From an uncultured Alphaproteobacteria bacterium (GTDB lineage Bacteria; Pseudomonadota; Alphaproteobacteria; Rhizobiales; Hyphomicrobiaceae), in NCBI GenBank assembly GCA_937950105.1, contig CALFEM010000514.1, forward strand, positions 1 through 5,380: a stretch of DNA of 5,380 nucleotides, given 5' to 3'. A program made the position numbers and the translations under genes. The notes under the pieces were generated by a model. That model was not told the origin of the DNA and made no database searches. It was given only the letters and a program-made list of their open reading frames with translations. How positions within the stretch are numbered: the stretch's first letter is position 1; each line of letters begins with the position of its first letter. Shown here piece after piece: positions 1 through 4,290 of this stretch.

Positions 1-447
1 CTTGTATTTCTTGCCGAAGCTCTCGAACACCTTGTTCCAGACATCCTCGGTGTCGGCGAGCACGCGCTTGACGAACGTCCCCATTTCGTCGGCCGAGCCC
101 GGCTGGCCGGGCTGAGCCGGCCCCGGACGCTGCCCACCGCCCGGCAACCCCGGAATATCGAACGGATTGGTGCGGTTTGCGGTCGGCCGCGGGCCCTGAT
201 CGACGCGCGGCAACTGCGGCACGTCGGGGAAGCCGCCGCCACCGCCGCCGCGCAGGATGTCGAGCGGGTTGATGCCGAAGAACAGCATGATGGCGCCGAG
301 GATCAGCAGCGTGGTGAAGCTGAAACCGCCGCCGCCGCCGATCGGGATCTGGATGCCGCCTCCACCGGGCAGGCGGAAACCGCCGCCACGCTGGCCGCGG
401 CGATCCTCGACGTTGCTGCTCTCGCGATCCTGATCGTCGTAACGCAT
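1..447 (-). CDS. Neutral zinc metallopeptidase, YpfJ family (N-terminal part, cut by window edge)
   Basis: The first 149 codons of a minus-strand gene whose 3' part lies outside the window. The start is an ATG preceded by GAGG about 8 nt upstream (read as GGTGAGGAAC). Residues 1-40 are a charged, Gly-rich cytoplasmic stretch opening MRYDDQDRES. Residues 42-64 (FSFTTLLILGAIMLFFGINP) are one hydrophobic membrane segment. Residues 66-120 form a Gly/Pro-rich linker, and from about 121 the globular domain begins (FVKRVLADTEDVWNKVFE). This opening, the single anchor, the 'GINPLDIL' stretch and the 'TEDVWNKVF' entry into the fold are typical of the putative neutral zinc metallopeptidases related to E. 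coli YpfJ. The HExxH zinc site lies beyond the window and cannot be checked. The protein is probably an inner-membrane-anchored periplasmic peptidase; its substrate is unknown. It follows the malonyl-CoA decarboxylase gene on the same strand after 145 bp, so co-transcription is uncertain. Confidence 0.85.
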   Translation of the reverse strand, partial: MRYDDQDRESSNVEDRRGQRGGGFRLPGGGGIQIPIGGGGGFSFTTLLILGAIMLFFGINPLDILRGGGGGGFPDVPQLPRVDQGPRPTANRTNPFDIPGLPGGGQRPGPAQPGQPGSADEMGTFVKRVLADTEDVWNKVFESFGKKYK

Positions 448-592
448 GCGCGTTCCTCACCTTCGCCTGCCGGGCCCGCTTTGCGTTGCGCGCTGGATCG
501 ACCAGCCGTTTCCGCGCCCGCGCACCCGTTCTTTCGGAGGACATAAGTACATGCGGCAGGTGGCGAAACAAGAGCCGCGGAGCAAGAGATTT

Positions 593-2095
593 TCAGCCGT
601 CGCGCCGTTTGCCCGATCCGGCCCGGCCGGTCGCCTCGATCGCCAGCAACGCCGCCCGCGAAGCGATCGAGACCGCGCCCTTGCCGGAGCTCGCCGGCCC
701 CTCCTGCGCCTTCGCCTCCGCTCCCCCGGCAGGCTTGGCCGCCACCGCGTCCGCCGTCTTCAGCAGCGAGCGTACCGCGCGCGAAGCAGCCACCGCCTTC
801 TGGTTGGCATAGGCCTCGTGGTTCTTCTCGATCTCCTTGAGATCATAGCGGTAGTTGACCATGACGCCGTGCGCCTGCGCGAGCCCCTTGTCGGAAACAT
901 CGGCGAGGAAATTGATGCGCTCGAGGCGCGCGCCGTTGCCGAGGTGGAAGCGTGCCACGGCGTCGAGCGGCTTGCCGTCACGGCGCTTGGCGGCGAGGAA
1001 GTAGTGCGCGGCGAGCGCCAGCAGCGGATCGCGCACCGCCTGTGTCGCGCGTTCTTTCGTGTGCCAGCGCGGCCGTTTGACGAGGCCGGCGGCGTTGCGC
1101 TCCTCCTCGCTGAGCGACGCGACCACGGCGCGCCCGTCCGCACCCGCCAGCCACTGCGCGAAGCCCGGCACCGGCGACAGCGTCACGAATGTCTTCAGCG
1201 TCGGCAACTCGCGCACGAGGTCCTCGACCACCTGCTTGATGAGGAAGTGGCCGAACGAGATGCCCTTGAGACCGTCCTGACAGTTGGAGATCGAGTAGAA
1301 CACCGCCGTCGTCGGCGCCTCGATCGCCTCGTCCTTCGGCGGCGCGGTGAGCAACGGTTGAACCGCGTCGGAAATCTCGTGCGTCAGCGCCACCTCGACG
1401 AAGATCAGCGGCTCGTAGATCAGCGAGGGATGGAAGAAGGCGAAACAGCGCCGGCCCTTCGGATCGAGGCGGCGGCGCAGGTCGTCCCAGCTCTCGATGG
1501 CGTGCACGGCCTCGTAGGCGATGATCTTTTCGAGGATCGCTGCCGGGGTCTGCCAGTCGATCCGCCTGAGCACCAGAAACCCGCGATTGAACCACGAATG
1601 GAACAGATGCTTCAGATCGCCGTCGACGAGGGCCAGCACGGGGTCGCCTTCGCCGATCTCCAGCAGGTCACGACGCATGGCGACGATGCCCTGCGTGGCG
1701 CCGGGGGCGAGGTTCAGCCGGCGAAAGAACTCCTGGCGCGGGCTCTCCACCGCATGCTGCAGGCGTGACAGCGTCTCCGGTCCCGGGGTCTCGGCATAGG
1801 CGGCGGCGGCTTCGGCGGCGGCCTCCGCATCGGGCTGCATCTCACGGCCGAGGAACTCGAAGAACGCCCGCTTTCCGGCGGTGTCGAGTTGCTGGTAGCA
1901 GGCGAGGATCTGGCGCGCGATGGCGACGCCCGAAGCTTCGCCGCGGCCCGAAGCGAGGGCCTTGGCCAGCGCCACGATATCCTCACCGTTGGCGGCAAAC
2001 AGCGCTTTCGGCAGCAGCGCGCGGCCCTGCTCGGCGACGGTCGCCATCAGCTCCTGCAGGAACGAGACATTGACGGGGTAGAGCGATGGGCTCAT
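593..2095 (-). CDS. Malonyl-CoA decarboxylase
   Basis: A complete 500-residue protein that converts malonyl-CoA to acetyl-CoA and CO2, linking malonate use and fatty-acid control. Residues 1 to about 190 form the helical N-terminal domain. About 193-446 is the GNAT-like catalytic domain, with HPSLIYEPLIFVEVALT (222-238), FYSISNCQDGLKG (266-278), TLSPVPGFAQWL (305-316), RFHLGNGA (382-389) and NYRY (414-417). By alignment from memory with the human enzyme, Ser307 and His384 match catalytic Ser329 and His423, Ser268 matches Ser290, and Tyr417 matches Tyr456. The position of human Glu302 is Ser280 here. Residues 447-500 are an Ala/Gly/Lys-rich tail, probably disordered. The ATG start at 2095 is chosen because GGAGAGG lies 12 nt upstream. 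An in-frame ATG at 2203 would add 36 residues of non-family sequence and would lie upstream of the predicted transcript start. No matB- or matC-like gene is adjacent. The family (MatA/MLYCD) is certain; the physiological role is inferred. Confidence 0.96.
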   Translation of the reverse strand: MSPSLYPVNVSFLQELMATVAEQGRALLPKALFAANGEDIVALAKALASGRGEASGVAIARQILACYQQLDTAGKRAFFEFLGREMQPDAEAAAEAAAAYAETPGPETLSRLQHAVESPRQEFFRRLNLAPGATQGIVAMRRDLLEIGEGDPVLALVDGDLKHLFHSWFNRGFLVLRRIDWQTPAAILEKIIAYEAVHAIESWDDLRRRLDPKGRRCFAFFHPSLIYEPLIFVEVALTHEISDAVQPLLTAPPKDEAIEAPTTAVFYSISNCQDGLKGISFGHFLIKQVVEDLVRELPTLKTFVTLSPVPGFAQWLAGADGRAVVASLSEEERNAAGLVKRPRWHTKERATQAVRDPLLALAAHYFLAAKRRDGKPLDAVARFHLGNGARLERINFLADVSDKGLAQAHGVMVNYRYDLKEIEKNHEAYANQKAVAASRAVRSLLKTADAVAAKPAGGAEAKAQEGPASSGKGAVSIASRAALLAIEATGRAGSGKRRDG

Positions 2096-2107
2096 CGGGC
2101 TCGGCGA

Positions 2108-2114
2108 CCTCTCC
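2108..2114 (-). promoter_or_regulatory. Ribosome binding site of malonyl-CoA decarboxylase
   Basis: GGAGAGG on the minus strand, 12 nt before the ATG at 2095. The spacing is slightly long, but this is the only good Shine-Dalgarno near a family-consistent start. It supports the 500-residue form over the 536-residue one. Confidence 0.6.
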
Positions 2115-2203
2115 GCTGTGGGGCGGCGCGTGCACGTGACCACGCGAACAGCAGCGCCCGGATGCGATTTTCCTTCAAGGTATCCGCGACTTGAGACGCA
2201 CAC

Positions 2204-2228
2204 AACGGCTTCGCGCCGCGCCTGTTCC
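2204..2228 (-). promoter_or_regulatory. Sigma-EcfG-type general stress promoter facing malonyl-CoA decarboxylase
   Basis: Read on the minus strand: GGAAC (2228-2224), 16 nt, CGTT (2207-2204). This is an exact match to the -35/-10 consensus GGAAC-N16/17-CGTT described for EcfG (sigma-T/RpoE2-like) factors of alphaproteobacteria. A start about 7 nt downstream (near 2197) would give a leader of about 100 nt before the ATG at 2095 and exclude the upstream ATG at 2203. Orientation and distance fit. The call rests on the motif alone. Confidence 0.55.
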
Positions 2229-2268
2229 GCAGGCTCCCTCGGCCAGCGACCGCCACGGCTCCCACATG

Positions 2269-2285
2269 GTTAACGCCTTGTTAAG
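2269..2285 (-). promoter_or_regulatory. CtrA-type binding box (TTAA-N7-TTAAC)
   Basis: On the minus strand the site reads TTAA (2284-2281), CAAGGCG, TTAAC (2273-2269), the full CtrA consensus TTAA-N7-TTAAC. It sits 54-70 bp upstream of the plus-strand gene at 2339, the distance expected of a box overlapping a -35 region, and about 174 bp upstream of the decarboxylase start on the other strand. AT-rich 8-base matches like this are rare in such GC-rich DNA. Which gene it serves, and whether it activates or represses, cannot be told from sequence. Confidence 0.5.
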
Positions 2286-2338
2286 GAAATCGGCCGACGA
2301 TTCGACGACAGGTCAGCGCAAATCGCGAGCCCCGCACC

Positions 2339-2827
2339 ATGTTCGACGCCGCCCCCGCCCGTATGACGTCCGGCCTCAACGACGTCCGCAACGATACCGG
2401 CCGCGTTGCCTTCTGCGGCCCCTACGTGCTGTCCGCCGTGACCGGCTACTCGATCAGCAAGGTCGAGGACGTGATCCGCTCCATCCGAGAGGTACCGGAC
2501 GGCCGCCGCCCTGTGGTCAAAGGCACCTATACGGACGAGGTTGCCGAGGCGCTGGCGGCTTTCGACTACACCATGACGCCGGTCGAGACCTTCATGCACC
2601 TCGAGCGCAAGGCGCGCCCGACGCTGTGGACGTGGATGCAGAAGCCGCGCAACGCCTGGACGCACTACATTCTCGCCATCCACAAGGGCAAGGAAGGTCA
2701 CTGGATCCTCGTGAAGGGCGTCAAGATGTGCGACACCTTCACGGAAGGCCGCTGGACTTTTGTCTGCGATGGTCCGCATCGCGGTTGCCGCATCATGGAG
2801 GTGCACGAAGTGCGCCGCGCCGTGTGA
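2339..2827 (+). CDS. Uncharacterised protein with possible papain-like Cys-His-Asp triad
   Basis: A 162-residue soluble protein with no signal peptide or membrane segment. I do not recognise a named family. Residues 24-36 read AFCGPYVLSAVTG, with Cys26 followed by Gly-Pro at the head of a probable helix. Residues 121-126 read HWILVKG, with His121 opening a beta strand, and Asp132 follows in CDTF after one more strand. This order (Cys at a helix N-terminus, then His-strand-strand-Asp) is the layout of papain-fold, C39-like or transglutaminase-like cysteine enzymes, so a small peptidase or a relative is possible. Other cysteines are Cys131, Cys143 and Cys150. The ATG at 2339 is the first start codon after an in-frame stop at 2282-2284. 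Its Shine-Dalgarno is weak (GAG at 2327), and an alternative ATG lies at 2363 without a better one. It stands alone between divergent malonyl-CoA decarboxylase and DUF3309, behind a CtrA-type box. That the gene is real is likely; the function is inferred. Confidence 0.8.
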   Translation: MFDAAPARMTSGLNDVRNDTGRVAFCGPYVLSAVTGYSISKVEDVIRSIREVPDGRRPVVKGTYTDEVAEALAAFDYTMTPVETFMHLERKARPTLWTWMQKPRNAWTHYILAIHKGKEGHWILVKGVKMCDTFTEGRWTFVCDGPHRGCRIMEVHEVRRAV

Positions 2828-2844
2828 GCGCGCGGAGCACTTCT

Positions 2845-2864
2845 ATATGTCTTGAAGACCATAT
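2845..2864. repeat. Imperfect palindrome downstream of the Cys-His gene
   Basis: ATATGTCTT and AAGACCATAT form an inverted repeat with one unpaired C and a 1-nt centre. The centre is too small for an RNA hairpin loop without opening pairs, and the arms are AT-rich, so it is a poor terminator and looks more like a DNA dyad. It lies about 24 bp upstream of the GGAAC element of the next promoter. No function is assigned. Confidence 0.3.
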
Positions 2865-2887
2865 TCTCAGGCCACGCAGGATCAGCC

Positions 2888-2912
2888 GGAACTCTGGTCA
2901 ATGTTTGCCGTT
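2888..2912 (+). promoter_or_regulatory. Sigma-EcfG-type general stress promoter of the DUF3309 gene
   Basis: GGAAC (2888-2892), 16 nt, CGTT (2909-2912): an exact match to the alphaproteobacterial general-stress consensus GGAAC-N16/17-CGTT. It points at the DUF3309 gene 35 bp away. A start about 7 nt downstream of the -10 falls near 2919, giving a leader of about 28 nt that consists of a hairpin plus the Shine-Dalgarno. Small membrane and exported proteins are common among general-stress targets, which fits. Motif evidence only. Confidence 0.6.
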
Positions 2913-2918
2913 CATCCC

Positions 2919-2935
2919 GGTATCACCCTGATACC
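2919..2935 (+). repeat. Perfect hairpin at the predicted 5' end of the DUF3309 mRNA
   Basis: GGTATCA, loop CCC, TGATACC: a 7-bp perfect stem with a 3-nt loop. It ends directly against the Shine-Dalgarno (AGAGG, 2936-2940) and starts where the predicted transcript begins. It could be a 5'-end stabiliser, a control on translation, or simply an operator dyad in DNA. A competing pairing exists between CTCTGG (2892-2897) and CCAGAG (2934-2939), but that left arm lies upstream of the predicted transcript start. Confidence 0.5.
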
Positions 2936-2946
2936 AGAGGCGGGCC

Positions 2947-3105
2947 ATGACACTCTCCACCATCCTGATGCTGATCCTGATCGTGGCGCTGGTCGGAGCG
3001 CTGCCGAACTGGGGCTACAGCCGCGGCTGGGGCTACGGTCCCTCGGGGCTGGTCGGAGTGGCCCTGCTCATTCTGGTCATCATGGCTCTGATGGGCGGCG
3101 TCTGA
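2947..3105 (+). CDS. DUF3309 family small membrane protein
   Basis: A 52-residue protein too short for most gene finders. Residues 3-20 (LSTILMLILIVALVGALP) and 36-50 (VGVALLILVIMALMG) are hydrophobic. Between them, residues 21-34 read NWGYSRGWGYGPSG, the conserved core of DUF3309, whose members typically read 'ALPxWxYSRGWGYGPSG'. The start is ATG with AGAGG 6 nt upstream (2936-2940). The function of the family is unknown; the protein is likely an inner-membrane micro-protein with two short helices. Two in-frame direct repeats are visible: GCTGGTCGGAG at 2988 and 3048 (exactly 20 codons apart) and CTGGGGCTAC at 3009 and 3027 (6 codons apart), which give LVG...LVG and WGY...WGY. It follows a general-stress-type promoter and converges on the exported-protein gene with a 24-bp gap. 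Confidence 0.9.
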   Translation: MTLSTILMLILIVALVGALPNWGYSRGWGYGPSGLVGVALLILVIMALMGGV

Positions 3106-3129
3106 CCGCGAGGCCGAAGGTTTCGCCGC

Positions 3130-3387
3130 TCAGCGGGCCAACCGCCGCGCTTCCCGACGATCGAACGCGGCCTGCTCGGCGGCGGAGCACCACGGATTGC
3201 CGTAATAGCCATAGCGGCCGTTCACGCGCGTACAGTCCCTGATTGCCCGATGCCCGGCATCATGGCGATCGTAGCCCGGCGCCGACGTGCGGTGGCCTGC
3301 GAGTGCCGGAATCGCACACATGGCGAGGACACCCAAAGCGGCGAGTACCATTGCGCCAAAGGCTTTCAGCGAGATCGTTCTCATCAT
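3130..3387 (-). CDS. Small exported two-cysteine protein of unknown function
   Basis: 85 residues from the ATG at 3387. Residues 1-30 form a clear Sec signal peptide: basic MMRTISLK, hydrophobic core AFGAMVLAALGVLAMCAI, and PALA before Gly31, an AxA-type cleavage site. Cys24 lies in LAMC, which is not a proper lipobox. The mature part of about 55 residues is basic and carries Cys52 and Cys67 flanking TRVNGRYGYYGNPW, suggesting one disulfide in the periplasm. The tail (AAFDRREARRLAR) is a charged helix. I know similar small periplasmic proteins only as hypotheticals of rhizobia. Start choice: AAGGA (3402-3398) lies 10 nt before the ATG at 3387. A GTG at 3405 (91 residues, AAGG 4 nt upstream) and an ATG at 3384 are alternatives. 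It is monocistronic, behind the efp terminator, and convergent with DUF3309. Confidence 0.8.
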   Translation of the reverse strand: MMRTISLKAFGAMVLAALGVLAMCAIPALAGHRTSAPGYDRHDAGHRAIRDCTRVNGRYGYYGNPWCSAAEQAAFDRREARRLAR

Positions 3388-3433
3388 GCGATTCTGATCC
3401 TTCACCGACCTTCACGTCAACCCCGCGTGCAAC

Positions 3434-3467
3434 AAAACGCCGGCGAGAGCGTCCCTCGCCGGCGTTT
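3434..3467 (-). terminator. Rho-independent terminator of efp
   Basis: The arms 3435-3447 and 3455-3467 are perfectly complementary over 13 bp (core ACGCCGGCGAG / CTCGCCGGCGT) with a 7-nt loop. On the minus strand the stem ends in TTTT, and it begins 28 bp after the efp stop, so it closes the efp transcript and separates it from the exported-protein gene. The other strand has only a TTT end. Confidence 0.88.
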
Positions 3468-3494
3468 GCGTACTGCGACACGGGTGCGCCGCGA

Positions 3495-4064
3495 TCAATC
3501 CTTCGCGCGTTCCACGTACTCGCCGGTCTCCGTCATGATGACGACGCGGGTGCCAGCGCCGATGTGCGGCGGCACCATGATGCGGGCGCCGTTCGACAGC
3601 ACCGCCGGCTTGTACGACGACGACGCCGTCTGACCTTTCACGACCGGATCGGCCTCGACGATCTCGAACGTCACGCGCTGCGGCAGCTCGATGGCGATCG
3701 GCCGACCCTCGTGCAGCGACAGCGTGCAGGTCATGCTCTCCTGCAGCCACTGCGCCTGATCGCCGATGACGTCCTTGGACACGACGATCTGGTCGTAGGT
3801 TTCGGGATGCATGAACGTGTAGCCCATGTCGTCCTCGTAGAGATAATTGTAGTCGACCTCCTCGACGTGGGCGCGCTCGACCTGATCGGTGGTGCGGTAG
3901 CGCTCGACCACCTTGACGCCGTCGGCAATGCGGCGCAGCTCGAGATGCGTGACGGGCGTGCCCTTGCCGGGATGGATGTTCTCGGCGTGCATGACGACGG
4001 CGAGGCGGCCGGCGAGATCGAGGACGTTGCCCTTGCGGACCGAGCTGGCGATGATCTTGACCAC
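3495..4064 (-). CDS. efp: Elongation factor P
   Basis: A 189-residue translation factor (E. coli EF-P is 188) that binds between the P and E sites and rescues ribosomes stalled at polyproline stretches. Residues 1-63 form the KOW-like N-domain with HPGKGTP at 31-37. Lys34 is the residue that receives beta-lysine in E. coli and is in exactly the same position. About 65-129 is the central OB domain ([20 protein letters not shown]). About 130-189 is the C-terminal OB domain ([19 protein letters not shown], ending EYVERAKD), strongly rhizobial in character. The start is GTG at 4064, giving [13 protein letters not shown], because GGAGAAG lies just upstream and homologues begin at this point. An in-frame GTG at 4079 would add five residues but would include the Shine-Dalgarno. 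The gene is divergent from epmA, which encodes its modifying enzyme, and has its own terminator. Identity is certain; the start is likely. Confidence 0.98.
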   Translation of the reverse strand: MVKIIASSVRKGNVLDLAGRLAVVMHAENIHPGKGTPVTHLELRRIADGVKVVERYRTTDQVERAHVEEVDYNYLYEDDMGYTFMHPETYDQIVVSKDVIGDQAQWLQESMTCTLSLHEGRPIAIELPQRVTFEIVEADPVVKGQTASSSYKPAVLSNGARIMVPPHIGAGTRVVIMTETGEYVERAKD

Positions 4065-4070
4065 GGTGGT

Positions 4071-4077
4071 CTTCTCC
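4071..4077 (-). promoter_or_regulatory. Ribosome binding site of efp that fixes the GTG start
   Basis: GGAGAAG on the minus strand, 6 nt before the GTG at 4064. No ATG is available near the family N-terminus, and the reading frame stays open far upstream to an ATG at 4475. This site is what decides the start. Confidence 0.7.
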
Positions 4078-4155
4078 ACGAAACGGAAGTTCTGAATGCG
4101 GGTCCGCGGGCTGGCCTTGCGTCGTGACGGGCAGGTTGCACGGTAAGCGGCGATC

Positions 4156-4186
4156 GGACAGAGTCGGCCGCGTTCATACTCTGTCC
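4156..4186. repeat. 9-bp perfect inverted repeat in the efp-epmA control region, operator-like
   Basis: GGACAGAGT (4156-4164), a 13-nt spacer, ACTCTGTCC (4178-4186). The half-site centres are 22 bp apart, two helical turns, as for a dimeric regulator on one DNA face. It straddles the predicted efp -10 and start point, a place where a bound protein would repress. No regulator is recognised. As RNA it could also form a stem with a 13-nt loop, but the predicted efp transcript starts inside it. Confidence 0.45.
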
Positions 4187-4201
4187 CGCAGGAAACGCCA
4201 A
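4173..4201 (-). promoter_or_regulatory. Possible sigma-70-type promoter of efp
   Basis: On the minus strand: TTGGCG (4201-4196, 4 of 6 to TTGACA), 17 nt, TATGAA (4178-4173, 4 of 6 to TATAAT). The start would fall near 4166, giving a leader of about 100 nt. The -10 lies between the two arms of the 9-bp inverted repeat. On the plus strand I see only a weak candidate for epmA (TTGCAC at 4136, 17 nt, CAGAGT at 4159). Confidence 0.35.
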
Positions 4202-4290
4202 GTGCGGCCAACTCCGCCCCTCCTCGCCGACCGCCCCCGAGACGAACCGCAGCAGCCGACTCCGCCCATGGCTGGCACGGCGGGCACGCC

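Noticed and set aside
448..592. Search for a terminator or promoter between the decarboxylase and the metallopeptidase.
   Set aside because: No stable stem with a T-tract and no promoter better than 3 of 6 matches per box; only the GAGG of the metallopeptidase is supported.
446..1768. A 440-residue plus-strand frame, with GGAGG 10 nt before an internal ATG at 551.
   Set aside because: It lies entirely antisense to malonyl-CoA decarboxylase for most of its length, is Arg/Leu/Ala-rich without any recognisable motif, and is typical of open antisense frames in GC-rich codons. The GGAGG is noted as a curiosity.
2127..2146. Short inverted repeat CGCGTG/CACGCG around CACGTG in the decarboxylase leader.
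   Set aside because: Six-base arms of C, G and T/A in GC-rich DNA are expected by chance, and there is no U-tract or known operator match.
2096..2203. N-terminal extension of malonyl-CoA decarboxylase to an ATG at 2203 (36 more residues).
   Set aside because: The extension does not resemble the family, has no good Shine-Dalgarno, and lies upstream of the start predicted from the EcfG-type promoter.
2191..2931. A 246-residue plus-strand frame overlapping the Cys-His gene.
   Set aside because: Arg/Pro/His-rich shadow in another frame of the real gene at 2339-2827; it also runs through the CtrA box and the DUF3309 promoter.
3391..3420. Minus-strand TTGACG, 18 nt, CAGAAT as a promoter for the exported-protein gene.
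   Set aside because: The -35 is good, but a start about 7 nt after this -10 falls on the ATG at 3384-3387 and would leave the AAGGA site outside the mRNA. Only a leaderless transcript would fit.
3243..4127. A 294-residue plus-strand frame.
   Set aside because: Antisense to efp and across the intrinsic terminator; no motifs.
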